Shown: positions 1-8,878, counted from the stretch's first letter. The stretch is DNA of 64,000 nt from Bradyrhizobium sp. STM 3843 (GCF_000239815.1 NZ_CAFK01000257.1:34645-98644), one strand, 5' to 3'. A program made the numbers and translations. Notes: generated by a model from the letters alone, not told the origin.

Positions 1-291
1 TGCATCAAATGCGGCCGCTGCCATATCGGCTGCGAGGACACCTCGCACCAGGCGATCACCAGCCTCAAGGACGGCCAGCGCCATTTCGAGGTGATCGAGG
101 AGGAATGCGTCGGCTGCAATCTCTGCGCCGTTGTCTGCCCGATCGAGAACTGCATCACCATGGTGCCGCTGAGGGAAGGCGACGTCGATCGTCGCACCGG
201 CCTGAAGGTCGGCGGCCACCGCACCTGGCTCGAACATCCGAACAATCCGATGGCGACGAGCCCGAGGCCCGCCAAATATGCCGCGGAGTAG
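1..291 (+). CDS. preA: NAD-dependent dihydropyrimidine dehydrogenase subunit PreA, C-terminal end (partial)
   Basis: Only the last 96 codons are present; the reading frame is open from base 1 and stops with TAG at 289-291. The visible part is a ferredoxin-like domain with two Cys motifs, CIKCGRCHIGC near residue 1 and CVGCNLCAVVCP near residue 37, typical of the two [4Fe-4S] clusters at the C-terminus of PreA/DPYD-type enzymes. PreA with PreT reduces uracil and thymine to the dihydro forms using NADH. The dihydropyrimidinase and amidohydrolase genes downstream support this identification and make this the first enzyme of the reductive pyrimidine pathway. The flavin-binding barrel lies outside the window. 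Confidence 0.9.
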   Translation, partial: CIKCGRCHIGCEDTSHQAITSLKDGQRHFEVIEEECVGCNLCAVVCPIENCITMVPLREGDVDRRTGLKVGGHRTWLEHPNNPMATSPRPAKYAAE

Positions 292-306
292 TTCGGCTCA
301 GTCCTG

Positions 307-969
307 CTACGGCCCGAGCACGGCGTCGAGGATCGACTGCCGTGCCGCGGTGAAGAAGGCGGGATGATCAAGCGTGCGGCCGGTGATGGCCTCGACCTGT
401 GTGGAGAAATCGGCGTAATGTTGCGTCGTCGCCCAGATCATGAAAATGAGATGATGCGGGTCCCGTCGCGGCAGTTTGCCCTGTGCCATCCAGCGCCGCA
501 GCAAGGTCACCTTGCTGTCGACCTGCTGCTTCAGGTCGTCCTGCAGCACCTTGCCGAGCACCGGTGCGCCGCGCATCACCTCGATGGCGAACAGCCGCGA
601 TGCCTTGGGATGGTCGCGGGCATACTCCAGCTTCTCGGTGATGTAGTCGGTCAGCGCGATTCGCGGGTCGCTCTGCGCGTCGATCCGCGCCAGCGGCACC
701 AGCCACATATCCAGCGTCCGCTTGAGCACCGCGAGATAGAGATCCTGCTTGGTGCGGAAGTAATACAAGAGGTTCGGCTTCGACAGGCCCGCCAGATCGG
801 CGATGGCGTCGATGCGGGCGCCGGCGAAGCCGTCCATGGCGAATACCGAGAGCGCGGCGTCAAGGATGCGCTGCACATTGGCCTCGCCGCCGCGCGTCTT
901 GGCCCGAGTCTCCGTATCAGGAGCCGCCGTTTTGCGGGCCTTGCGTTTCAGGATCGTGCGCGCCGCCAT
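307..969 (-). CDS. TetR-family regulator, RutR-like
   Basis: A TetR-family repressor of about 220 residues if translation starts at the ATG at 967-969; an in-frame ATG at 1021-1023 would add 18 residues. The N-terminal helix-turn-helix (ILDAALSVFAMDGFAG through LLYYFRTKQDLYLAV) is followed by a YcdC/RutR-type C-terminal domain. RutR senses uracil and controls pyrimidine use in enterobacteria. The assignment here rests on the domain type, the pyrimidine genes on both sides, and a RutR-type palindrome 64 bases upstream of the chosen start. The gene converges on preA and diverges from the transporter operon, so the palindrome could serve self-repression and operon control. Confidence 0.85.
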   Translation of the reverse strand: MAARTILKRKARKTAAPDTETRAKTRGGEANVQRILDAALSVFAMDGFAGARIDAIADLAGLSKPNLLYYFRTKQDLYLAVLKRTLDMWLVPLARIDAQSDPRIALTDYITEKLEYARDHPKASRLFAIEVMRGAPVLGKVLQDDLKQQVDSKVTLLRRWMAQGKLPRRDPHHLIFMIWATTQHYADFSTQVEAITGRTLDHPAFFTAARQSILDAVLGP

Positions 970-1032
970 CAGACAGTCCGTTGCAAATCGATGAGATCGT
1001 GTAGATTGGTCCGCAGGCAGCATGCAACAGAT

Positions 1033-1048
1033 CTGACCAGATGGTCAA
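1033..1048. promoter_or_regulatory. Putative RutR operator
   Basis: The sequence CTGACCAGATGGTCAA contains the perfect inverted repeat TGACCA-GA-TGGTCA. It agrees with the known E. coli RutR consensus TTGACCANNTGGTCAA at 15 of 16 positions (all but the first base). It lies between the divergent rutR-like gene and the ABC transporter operon. Confidence 0.85.
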
Positions 1049-1110
1049 ATCTTGCGCAGGCGGATTGGACGCATTCGCAAGTAATGCCTTTTACGTTAGG
1101 GAGCAGGGCA

Positions 1111-1126
1111 TGGCATACGGCTTGCT
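1111..1126 (+). promoter_or_regulatory. Putative sigma-54 promoter
   Basis: TGGCAT-ACGGC-TTGCT has the -24/-12 layout of sigma-54 promoters (consensus TGGCAC-N5-TTGCW) with correct spacing. It ends 40 bases before the first transporter gene. Sigma-54 and NtrC control would fit use of pyrimidines as a nitrogen source; no NtrC site was identified. Confidence 0.55.
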
Positions 1127-1166
1127 TCGATGCGCGCGATCGAGCGGCACCAGGGAAGGGTGAGCG

Positions 1167-1952
1167 GTGAGCGCGCAGACGGCCATCGACATTCGCAATC
1201 TGTCGCTGACTTTCCAGACCGGCGACGGTCCGGTCTACGCGCTCGCCGATGCCAATCTCACAATCGCGAAGGGCGAGTTCGTCTCCTTCATCGGCCCGTC
1301 AGGCTGCGGCAAGACCACGCTCTTGCGCGTGATCGCCGATCTCGAGCAGCCGACATCCGGCAGCATCACCGTCAATGGCCTTGCGCCACATGAGGCGCGT
1401 CTGAAGCGCCAATATGGCTACGTGTTCCAGGCTCCGGCGCTGTATCCGTGGCGCACGGTCGAAGCCAATGTGATGCTGCCGCTCGAAGTGTTCGGCCTGC
1501 CGAAAGCCGAGCGCCGTGTGCGGGCGCGCAAGCATCTCGACATGGTCAGGCTGTCGGGCTTTGCCAAGAAATATCCGTGGCAGCTGTCCGGCGGCATGCA
1601 GCAGCGCGTCTCGATCGCGCGTGCGCTGTCGTTTGAACCTGAGCTGTTGCTGATGGACGAGCCGTTCGGCGCGCTGGACGAGATCGTGCGCGACCAGCTG
1701 AACGAGCAGCTCGTCAAGCTCTGGAACGAGACCCGCAAGACCGTCGTTTTCGTCACGCACTCAATTCCCGAGGCTGTGTTCCTGTCGTCGCGCATCGTGG
1801 TGATGTCGCCGCGCCCGGGCCGCATCATCGACGTGATCGATTGCGACTTCGGTGCCGAGCGCACGCTCGACATTCGCGAAAGCCCGGAGTTTCTCAAAGT
1901 GGCCCACCGTGTCAGGGAGGGGCTGCGCGCCGGCCACAGCTACGATGACTAG
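1167..1952 (+). CDS. ABC transporter ATP-binding protein (NitT/TauT type)
   Basis: A 261-residue ATPase of the nitrate/sulfonate/thiamine-precursor class. Walker A is GPSGCGKTT near residue 44, the signature LSGGMQQR is near residue 140, and Walker B LLLMDEPFGALDE follows. It energises the two permeases encoded directly downstream. The coding region overlaps the next gene by 8 bases, showing translational coupling. With the NMT1/THI5-like binding protein, this forms an importer whose position inside a pyrimidine catabolic operon suggests a pyrimidine or a pyrimidine breakdown product as substrate. The substrate is inferred from context only. Confidence 0.9.
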   Translation: MSAQTAIDIRNLSLTFQTGDGPVYALADANLTIAKGEFVSFIGPSGCGKTTLLRVIADLEQPTSGSITVNGLAPHEARLKRQYGYVFQAPALYPWRTVEANVMLPLEVFGLPKAERRVRARKHLDMVRLSGFAKKYPWQLSGGMQQRVSIARALSFEPELLLMDEPFGALDEIVRDQLNEQLVKLWNETRKTVVFVTHSIPEAVFLSSRIVVMSPRPGRIIDVIDCDFGAERTLDIRESPEFLKVAHRVREGLRAGHSYDD

Positions 1953-2889
1953 CGTCGCTCTGGGGTCACCGCGCGAAGCTTCGGCCTCCCACCGGACGTG
2001 GGACGGCCTGCGGCGCGGCAGACTGGTCCCGGTGTTGACGCTGACGGCGATCGTATTGGCGGTGTGGTATCTCGCCTGTCTGCCGATGAACCGCGACCTG
2101 CCGCAGCTCGCGCGTGTCGAGGGGTTCGCCAATCGCTACGAGGTGGCCTGGAGCCTGGAGAGGCCGGTGCTGCCGGCGCCGCACCAGATCATCGGCGAAC
2201 TCTATGCCTCGACCATCGGGACGCGGCTGCTGCGCGAGACCGCCGGCGGCCTCGTGCTCAATCCGCGCAATCTTCTCACCCACGCCTGGGTGACAATCTC
2301 TGCGACTCTCGCAGGCTTCGTCATCGGCGTGCTGCTCGGCATCGCGCTAGCAGTCGCGGTCGTGCACGTCAATGCGCTGCGCCGCAGCCTGATGCCGTGG
2401 ATCGTGGCCAGCCAGAGCATTCCGATCCTGGCGATCGCGCCGATCATCATCGTCGCGCTCGGCTCGATCGGCATCGTCGGCTTGCTGCCGAAGGCCGTGA
2501 TCTCGGCCTATCTGTCGTTCTTCCCGGTTACCATCGGCATGGTCAAGGGCCTGACCTCGCCCGACGCGATGCTGCTCGACCTGATGCGCACCTACAACGC
2601 GTCCGCGACGCAGATCTTCGCCAAGCTGCGCCGGCCGGCCGCGGTGCCGCTGCTGTTCGCCAGCCTGAAAGTGTCGATCTCGATCAGCCTGGTCGGCGCC
2701 ATCGTCGGCGAGCTGCCGACCGGCGCGCAGGCTGGCATTGGCGCGCGTCTGCTCTCGGGCTCCTATTACGGCCAGACCGTACAGATATGGTCGGCGCTGG
2801 TGATGGCCGCGCTCCTCGCTGCGCTCCTCGTGGCGCTCATCACGCTCGCCGAAAGGCTGACCTTGAAGGCAATGGGGACGCGGCCATGA
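1945..2889 (+). CDS. ABC transporter permease (BPD type), first of pair
   Basis: A 314-residue inner-membrane permease. I chose the ATG at 1945, which overlaps the ATPase stop codon region, over in-frame starts further upstream that lie inside the ATPase gene. It has an N-terminal membrane segment near residues 25-45, an unusually long periplasmic stretch, and then the conserved binding-protein-dependent transport core from about residue 110. The EAA-like loop is around MRTYNASATQIFAKLRRPAA. Two different permeases suggest a heterodimeric channel. Overlap with the next gene is ATGA. Confidence 0.88.
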   Translation: MTSVALGSPREASASHRTWDGLRRGRLVPVLTLTAIVLAVWYLACLPMNRDLPQLARVEGFANRYEVAWSLERPVLPAPHQIIGELYASTIGTRLLRETAGGLVLNPRNLLTHAWVTISATLAGFVIGVLLGIALAVAVVHVNALRRSLMPWIVASQSIPILAIAPIIIVALGSIGIVGLLPKAVISAYLSFFPVTIGMVKGLTSPDAMLLDLMRTYNASATQIFAKLRRPAAVPLLFASLKVSISISLVGAIVGELPTGAQAGIGARLLSGSYYGQTVQIWSALVMAALLAALLVALITLAERLTLKAMGTRP

Positions 2890-3863
2890 GTGCCATCGCG
2901 TCAGCCGCAAGCGATCGCAAGCAGGCGATGTCACTGATGGCATTGCTCGCAGCCGGAAGCCTGCTCGCCACCCTTGCACTCATGCTCGCGCATCGCGGCG
3001 CATCGGGCTCGGTCGTGATCACACTCGCACTCGCGACCTGGGCCATCGCCTGGTTTGCCAACGTCATCTGGAGCCGCTCGGAAGGTCTGCCTTCGCTACT
3101 GACTCGGCTTGCCCCGGCCGCTGTGCCGCTGCTGTTCGGACTGACGCTATTGTTCCTGTGGGAAGTGATCTGCGTCGGCTTGAAGGTGCCGACCGTGCTG
3201 CTGCCGGCGCCGTCGCTGATTCTGGCGCGGCTGTTCGCGTCGCTGCCGACGCTCGGCGCCGACTTCGTACAGACCTTCGTCCGAGCGGCCGTTCCAGGCT
3301 GGCTGATCGGCTCAGCCGCCGGCTTTCTGGTCGCGCTCGCCTGCGACCGCTCGGACTTCCTGCGCCGTGGCCTGATCCCGATCGGCAACTTCGTCTCGGC
3401 GCTACCGATCATCGGCATCGCGCCGATCCTGGTGATGTGGTTCGGCTTCGACTGGCAGTCGAAGGCCGCCATGGTCGTCGTCATGACCTTCTTCCCGATG
3501 CTGGTGAACGCGGTCGCAGGCCTTGCCGCGGCCGGGCGGCTCGAGCGCGACCTCATGTACAGCTACGGCGCCTCCTGGCTGCAGACCCTCTTGGCGCTGC
3601 GGCTGCCGGCAGCGATGCCGTTCCTGTTCAATGCGCTGAAGATCAACGCGTCGCTCGCGCTGATCGGCGCGATCGTGGCGGAGTTCTTCGGCACGCCGAC
3701 GCTCGGCATGGGATTTCGCATCTCGACCGAGGTCGGCCGCATGTCGCTCGACATGGTGTGGGCGACGATCGTGATCGCAGCCATCGCTGGCTCCGCCTTT
3801 TTCGGCGCGCTGGTGCTGCTCGAGAAACGGGTGACTTTCTGGCACCCGTCCAACCGGGGTTGA
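2886..3863 (+). CDS. ABC transporter permease (BPD type), second of pair
   Basis: A 325-residue permease starting at the ATG that overlaps the preceding stop by 4 bases. It has two or three extra N-terminal membrane segments before the standard transport domain. The EAA-like loop is near YSYGASWLQTLLALRLPAAMP. It is the partner of the permease just upstream in the pyrimidine-linked importer. The gap to the binding-protein gene is 44 bases. Confidence 0.88.
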   Translation: MSAIASAASDRKQAMSLMALLAAGSLLATLALMLAHRGASGSVVITLALATWAIAWFANVIWSRSEGLPSLLTRLAPAAVPLLFGLTLLFLWEVICVGLKVPTVLLPAPSLILARLFASLPTLGADFVQTFVRAAVPGWLIGSAAGFLVALACDRSDFLRRGLIPIGNFVSALPIIGIAPILVMWFGFDWQSKAAMVVVMTFFPMLVNAVAGLAAAGRLERDLMYSYGASWLQTLLALRLPAAMPFLFNALKINASLALIGAIVAEFFGTPTLGMGFRISTEVGRMSLDMVWATIVIAAIAGSAFFGALVLLEKRVTFWHPSNRG

Positions 3864-3907
3864 GACGAGGTTTGTTGGTTAGTGGTGTTGAACAGGGGAG
3901 ACGACGG

Positions 3908-4897
3908 ATGCTGAAGAGATTGATACTCGGCGCGGCGCTGCTGGTGGGAATTGCGGCTCCTGCGTCGGCCGATGACAAGGTGACCTTGCAGCTGAAATGG
4001 GTCACGCAGGCGCAGTTCGCCGGCTACTACGTCGCCAAGGACAAGGGGTTCTACAAGGCGGAAGGCCTCGACGTCACCATCAAGCCGGGCGGTCCCGACA
4101 TCGCTCCGCCGCAGGTGATCGCCGGCGGTGGCGCCGATGTGATCATCGACTGGATGCCGGCCGCGCTCGCCGCGCGCGAGAAGGGCGTGCCGCTGGTCAA
4201 CATCGCCCAGCCCTTCAAGCGCTCGGGCATGATGCTGACCTGCCGCAAGGACTCCGGCGTCGCGACCCCGGCCGATTTCAAGGACAAGACGCTCGGCGTC
4301 TGGTTCTTCGGCAACGAGTATCCGTTCATGGCCTGGATGGCCAAGCTTGGCTACAAGACCGACGGCTCGGCCGGAGGCGTCAAGGTGATCAAGCAGGGCT
4401 TCAACGTCGATCCCCTCATCCAGAAGCAGGCCGCCTGCGTCTCGACCATGACCTACAATGAATATTGGCAGGTGATCGACGCCGGGCTAAAGCCCGACGA
4501 GCTCGTGGTGTTCAACTACACCGACCAGGGCGTCTCGACCATGGAAGACGGGCTCTACGTGCTCGAGAGCAAGCTGTCGGACCCGGCCTTCACCGCCAAG
4601 ATGGCGAAGTTCGTCAAGGCCACGATGAAGGGTTGGGAATTCGCGCGCAGCAATCCGGACGAGGCGGTCAAGATCGTGCTCGACAACGATGCGACCGGTG
4701 CCCAGATGGAGGCGCATCAGAAGCGTATGATGGGCGAGATCAACAAGCTCACCGCCGGCTCCAACGGCAAGCTCGATCCGGCCGATTTCGATCGCACCGT
4801 GACGACGCTGCTCGGTGCGGGCGGCGACCAGCCGGTCATCACCAAGAAGCCGGAGGGCGCCTGGTCCCACGCCGTGATCGACGCCGCTCTGAAGTAA
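3908..4897 (+). CDS. ABC transporter substrate-binding protein, NMT1/THI5-like
   Basis: A 329-residue periplasmic protein with a clear Sec signal peptide (MLKRLILGAALLVGIAAPASA, cleavage after ASA near residue 21). The mature part begins with the NMT1/THI5-like motif VTLQLKWVTQAQFAGYYVAKD. Proteins of this fold carry pyrimidine precursors such as formyl-aminopyrimidine, or riboflavin and related compounds. Its place between the RutR operator and dihydropyrimidinase points to a pyrimidine base or related ring compound. The start ATG at 3908 follows a GGGAGACG-type ribosome binding region. Confidence 0.88.
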   Translation: MLKRLILGAALLVGIAAPASADDKVTLQLKWVTQAQFAGYYVAKDKGFYKAEGLDVTIKPGGPDIAPPQVIAGGGADVIIDWMPAALAAREKGVPLVNIAQPFKRSGMMLTCRKDSGVATPADFKDKTLGVWFFGNEYPFMAWMAKLGYKTDGSAGGVKVIKQGFNVDPLIQKQAACVSTMTYNEYWQVIDAGLKPDELVVFNYTDQGVSTMEDGLYVLESKLSDPAFTAKMAKFVKATMKGWEFARSNPDEAVKIVLDNDATGAQMEAHQKRMMGEINKLTAGSNGKLDPADFDRTVTTLLGAGGDQPVITKKPEGAWSHAVIDAALK

Positions 4898-4921
4898 ACA
4901 CGCGCCATCGCCAGCCATCTC

Positions 4922-4949
4922 GGCTGCAGCGCCTCACGGTGCTGCAGCC
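4922..4949 (+). terminator. Intergenic hairpin after the binding-protein gene
   Basis: A perfect 9-bp inverted repeat, GGCTGCAGC and GCTGCAGCC, encloses a 10-base loop in the 109-base gap between the binding-protein and dihydropyrimidinase genes. No run of T follows, so it is less likely to be a strong intrinsic terminator. It may attenuate transcription or protect the upstream mRNA end, as is common after binding-protein genes. Confidence 0.5.
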
Positions 4950-5006
4950 ATCCACTCCTGATCACCAAGCTCGACACGACCACGCCATCCAGCCGGAGGA
5001 GCGCTC

Positions 5007-6464
5007 ATGACCATTCTCATTCGCGGCGGCACCGTCATCAACCATGATCATTCCCGCCGCGCCGACGTCCTGATCGAGGACGGCAAGATCGCAGCAGTGG
5101 CCGAGAAGTTGTCGGCGCCGACAGACTGTGAGGTGATCGAGGCCGGCGGCTGCGACATTCTGCCAGGCGGCATCGACCCGCACACCCACATGGAGCTCAT
5201 GTTCATGGGCACGGTGTCGGCGGACGATTTCGAATGGGGCACCAAGGCGGCGCTGTGCGGCGGCACTACGATGATCGTCGACTTCTGCATCCCCGCTCCG
5301 GGCGAGTCGATGCTCAAAGCCTATCAGGATTGGCGCCACAAGAGCGAGAAGGCGGCCTGCGACTATTCCTTCCACATGGCGGTGACGTCGTGGACGAAGG
5401 AGACCTATGACGACATGGAAGCCGTGGTGAAGACCTACGGCATCAACACTTTCAAGCATTTCATGGCCTATAAGGGTGCGCTGATGGTGAACGACGACGA
5501 GTTGTTCAACTCGTTCTCGCGCTGCGCCGCGCTCGGTGCCCTGCCGCTGGTGCATGCCGAGAACGGCGACGTCGTGTTCCGCCTGCAGGAGACCTTGATG
5601 GGCAAGGGCGCGACCGGACCTGAAAATCACGCCTATTCGCGGCCGCCCGAGGTCGAGGGCGAAGCCACCAACCGCGCGATCATGATCGCCGACATGGCGG
5701 GCTCGCCGCTCTATGTGGTCCACACCTCCTGCCGCGAGGCGCATGAGGCGATCGCCCGCGCCCGCGCCTCCGGCAAGCGCGTCTATGGCGAGCCGCTGAT
5801 CCAGCACCTCGTGCTCGACGAGGACGAATACCGCAATCCCGATTGGGACTACGCGGCGGCGCGCGTGATGTCGCCGCCGTTCCGGCCGCGGAAGCATCAG
5901 GACTCGCTGTGGGCCGGGCTGCAGTCCGGCTCGCTGCAGGTGGTCGCGACCGACCACTGCTCGTTCACGCGCGAGCAGAAGCAGCTCGGCCTGAACGATT
6001 TCCGCATGATCCCGAACGGCACGGGTGGCGTCGAGGACCGGCTGCCGGTGCTGTGGACCAAGGGCGTCAACACGGGACGGCTGACGAAAGAGGAGTTCGT
6101 AGCAGTCACCTCGGCCAACATCGCACGCATCCTCAACATCTATCCGCGCAAGGGCGCGGTCGCGGTGGGCTCGGACGCCGATCTCGTGATCTGGGATCCG
6201 GCCAAAAGCAAGACCATCTCGGCCAAGACCCAGACCAGCCGCATCGATTACAACGTGTTCGAAGGCATCGCCTGCACCGGCGCGCCGCGCATCACGCTCT
6301 CGGGTGGCCGCATCGCCTGGCAGGACGGCGAGCTGCGCGCCGAGAACGGCGACGGGCAATTCATCGCCCGGCCGCCATTCCCCGCGTCGCATGTCGCCAA
6401 CAGCACCTGGAAGGAATTCTCGGCGCCCAGGCCGGTGTCGCGCAGCATGCTGGTGGTGCCATGA
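5007..6464 (+). CDS. hydA: Dihydropyrimidinase (D-hydantoinase)
   Basis: A 485-residue amidohydrolase that opens dihydrouracil or dihydrothymine to N-carbamoyl-beta-amino acids in the cytoplasm. The binuclear metal site is complete: H59 and H61 (HTH), K150 (carboxylated lysine, in FKHFMAY), H183, H239 and D316, with catalytic Y155. These positions match the numbering of well-studied D-hydantoinases. A GGAGGA ribosome binding site precedes the ATG. The stop codon overlaps the start of the amidohydrolase gene (ATGA), so the second and third steps of the pathway are translationally coupled. Confidence 0.95.
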   Translation: MTILIRGGTVINHDHSRRADVLIEDGKIAAVAEKLSAPTDCEVIEAGGCDILPGGIDPHTHMELMFMGTVSADDFEWGTKAALCGGTTMIVDFCIPAPGESMLKAYQDWRHKSEKAACDYSFHMAVTSWTKETYDDMEAVVKTYGINTFKHFMAYKGALMVNDDELFNSFSRCAALGALPLVHAENGDVVFRLQETLMGKGATGPENHAYSRPPEVEGEATNRAIMIADMAGSPLYVVHTSCREAHEAIARARASGKRVYGEPLIQHLVLDEDEYRNPDWDYAAARVMSPPFRPRKHQDSLWAGLQSGSLQVVATDHCSFTREQKQLGLNDFRMIPNGTGGVEDRLPVLWTKGVNTGRLTKEEFVAVTSANIARILNIYPRKGAVAVGSDADLVIWDPAKSKTISAKTQTSRIDYNVFEGIACTGAPRITLSGGRIAWQDGELRAENGDGQFIARPPFPASHVANSTWKEFSAPRPVSRSMLVVP

Positions 6465-7736
6465 GCGAGACCGTGACAACTCCGGCCAAGGGCGACCGCA
6501 CCAATCTGTCGATCGATCCGCAGCGGCTGTGGGACAGCCTGATGGAAACGGCGCGGTTCGGCGGCACGGCGAAAGGCGGCATCTGCCGGCTCACGCTGTC
6601 CGATGACGACCGCAAGGTCCGTGACTGGTTGAAGCGCGCCTGCGAGGCGATCGGCTGCACGGTCACCGTCGATGATTGCGGCAACATGTTCGCGCGCCGT
6701 CCCGGCAAGCGCACCGACCTGCCGCCGATCTGCATGGGTTCGCACCTCGATACGCAACCCACCGGCGGCAAGTTCGACGGTGTGCTGGGCGTGCTCGGTG
6801 CGTTTGGAAGTGATGCGCACCTTGCACGCGACAGGCTACGAGACCAACGCGCCGCTCGAGATCATCAACTGGACCAACGAGGAGGGCTCGCGCTTCGCGC
6901 CGGCGATGCTGGCCTCTGGCGTGTTCGCCGGCGCCTTCACGCGTGAGTTCGCCTATTCGCGCCGCGACCGCGACGGCAAGGCGTTCGAGGCCGAGCTGAC
7001 CCGTATCGGCTACAAGGGGAGCGAGCCGGTGGGACAGCGCAAGATCGGCGCGATGTTCGAGCTGCACATCGAGCAGGGGCCGATCCTGGAAGCGGAAGGC
7101 AAGACCATCGGGGTCGTCACCGGCGTGCAGGGCATGCGCTGGTACGAGGTCACAGTGGCTGGTCAGGCTGCGCACACCGGCGCGACGCCGATGCATCTGC
7201 GCAAGAACGCGCTGCTCGGCGCGTCGCGCATGGTCGAGCAGATCCACGCGATCGCGATCAAGCATTCACCCGATGCCGTCGGCACCGTGGGGCTGATGGA
7301 GGTGCGGCCCAACTCGCGCAACGTGGTGCCGGGCGAGGTGTTCTTCTGCGTCGACTTCCGGCATCCCGATGAAGCTGTGCTGGAGACGATGGAGCAGGAG
7401 TTCCGCGCTGCGCTGAAGGACACGATCGAGCCGCTCGGGCTGACCTATGAAGAGAAGCGCATCTGGGACAGTCCGGCGGTGCGCTTCGATACGGAGATGA
7501 TTGGCTGCGTGCGCGGCGGCGCCGAGAAGGCCGGCTATCTCACCCGCGACATGGTGTCCGGCGCGGGCCGCGACGCCGCCTATATCGCGCGCGTCGCACC
7601 GACCACCATGATCTTCGTTCCCTGCGCCGGCGGCGTCAGCCACAACGAATCCGAATCCACCTCGTTTGACGAGTGCGGCAGCGGCGCGCAGGTGCTGCTT
7701 GAAGCCGTGCTCGCCTATGACCGGCGCTTCGGTTGA
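6461..7736 (+). pseudogene. Zn-dependent amidohydrolase (N-carbamoyl-beta-alanine/L-amino acid amidase), frameshifted
   Basis: This should be the third enzyme of the reductive pathway, releasing ammonia, CO2 and beta-alanine or beta-aminoisobutyrate. The N-terminal part (from ATG 6461) reads correctly through MGSHLDTQPTGGKFDG, a metal-binding M20-family motif. At 6803-6805 the sequence has TTT where family members need TT. Without one T the frame continues smoothly into ALEVMRTLHATGYE, NWTNEEGSRFAP and the dimerisation domain ending at 7736, giving a normal 424 residues. As written, the product stops at 6946. It is either a real inactivating insertion or a sequencing error; only one lesion is seen and the rest looks intact. 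Confidence 0.88.
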
Positions 7737-7756
7737 GGACGAGTCCCAGCTCTCGA

Positions 7757-8050
7757 TCAGCGAATGGCAGCGGCGCCTGTATTGCGCCCCGTCCGCGCAT
7801 TGTGGACGAACCGGCCGAAACGCAAGGCGAGTGTCGGTAGCACCAGCAGGTTCAGCGCCATCGACGTCGACAGACCGCCGAGGATGACGACGGCCATGGG
7901 GCGGCCCTCGATGTCCCGGCCAGGCTCGCCCGCGCCGAGCGCGAGCGGCAGCAGCCCGAGGTTGGTCAGGAGCGAGGTCATGAGGATCGGCAACAGACGG
8001 TCGGCGGGGCCGCCCAGCATGTCCGGTGGCGACTGCTGCTGGATGTCGAT
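7757..8050 (-). pseudogene. C-terminal fragment of an RND heavy-metal efflux pump (CzcA/CusA type)
   Basis: On the minus strand about 72 residues match the C-terminus of CusA/CzcA-like pumps, with the pattern DRLLPILMTSLLTNLGLLPLA, a PMAVVILGGL segment, and a final membrane helix near ALNLLVLPTLALRFG. The upstream 950 or so residues of a full pump are absent, and the homology ends abruptly near 8050 against an unrelated receiver-domain fragment. It is a remnant, not a functional gene. Confidence 0.75.
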
Positions 8051-8445
8051 CGCGCCCCCAAGACCTCGCCGAGTCCGCCGCCCCGCAGGGCGGGGGCGAG
8101 TCGATCCTGGTTGTCGAGGATGATCCGTTGGTCCGCCGCAACGTCGTCGTTCAACTCGAGAGTCTCGGGTACACGGTGATCGCGGCCGGCAATGCCGTTG
8201 AAGCGCTGGAATTGGCGGATCGGGGTGTTCCATTCGATCTCCTGTTCACGGACGTGATCATGCCTGGCGGCCTGAACGGACGGCAACTTGTCACCGAAAT
8301 TCTCAAGCGTCGGCCCGGCGTTCCCGTCCTCTACACATCGGGATATCCGCGGAACACCATCATTCACCAGGGTCGGCTCAATCCGGACGTTGCCGTTCTC
8401 AGCAAGCCGTACCGGAAATCGGATCTTGCGCGGATGATCCGCTAA
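8026..8445 (+). pseudogene. Response-regulator receiver domain, probably the broken-off end of a hybrid histidine kinase
   Basis: From about 8092 the frame encodes a complete receiver domain: SILVVEDDPLVRR with the acidic pair, the phosphoacceptor Asp in FDLLFTDVIMPG, and the Lys in VLSKPYRKSDL. Such a domain, introduced by GGGESILVVEDD, usually forms the C-terminus of hybrid histidine kinases. The preceding 20 or so residues from the ATG at 8026 look unrelated and overlap the minus-strand RND fragment. No kinase domain is nearby. It could still be translated as a stand-alone 139-residue receiver, but it lacks an obvious ribosome binding site. Confidence 0.65.
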
Positions 8446-8505
8446 GTCATCGCGGCGCGCACAGATGCGTAGGCGGCTGCGAACTGGTGCGCCTGACGCA
8501 GGGCG

Positions 8506-8601
8506 TGAAAAGCACCTAGAGGCGGAAAATGCACGCTGAACCTAGCCCATGCCCGTAGTATTGAAATCGCAACAAATGCGACTGCCGCTCCGAGCGCACC
8601 A
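8506..8601 (+). repeat. Diverged 96-bp direct repeat, copy A
   Basis: Aligns by eye over its whole length with 13912-14007. Shared blocks in the same order are TGAAAAGCACC, GAAAATGCA/GAAATGCA, ATTGAAA and CTCCGAGCGCACCA, with diverged sequence between. The copies flank the AraC and cyclase genes in direct orientation. Confidence 0.7.
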
Positions 8602-8878
8602 AGGGGGCATAAGTCATTGATCCGAAGAAGATTCGCCAAGACTTATTCCCACATTGTTACCCGCGGCGAACGTTAGCGAGCAGATTTCCTTTTGCCTCGT
8701 GTGTCGTGCTCTTTCTTGCACTGTCGCAAGTTTGTTTGGACGACGCGCCCGCGTCTGAAAACCTCTATCTGCTCAGTTGGGGCCAAGGGCTTAGCCCAGC
8801 GTAGACATCGGCGGGTCGGAATTCTTGCGGTGGTTCCAGGTTTGATTAGCAAAGGCTCTACCGCCAGACATTGAGGCC

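Noticed and set aside
4962..6479. A 505-codon open frame on the minus strand opposite dihydropyrimidinase
   Set aside because: It reads as Arg/His/Asp-rich low-complexity sequence caused by high-GC codon use, while the plus strand has an intact metal site.
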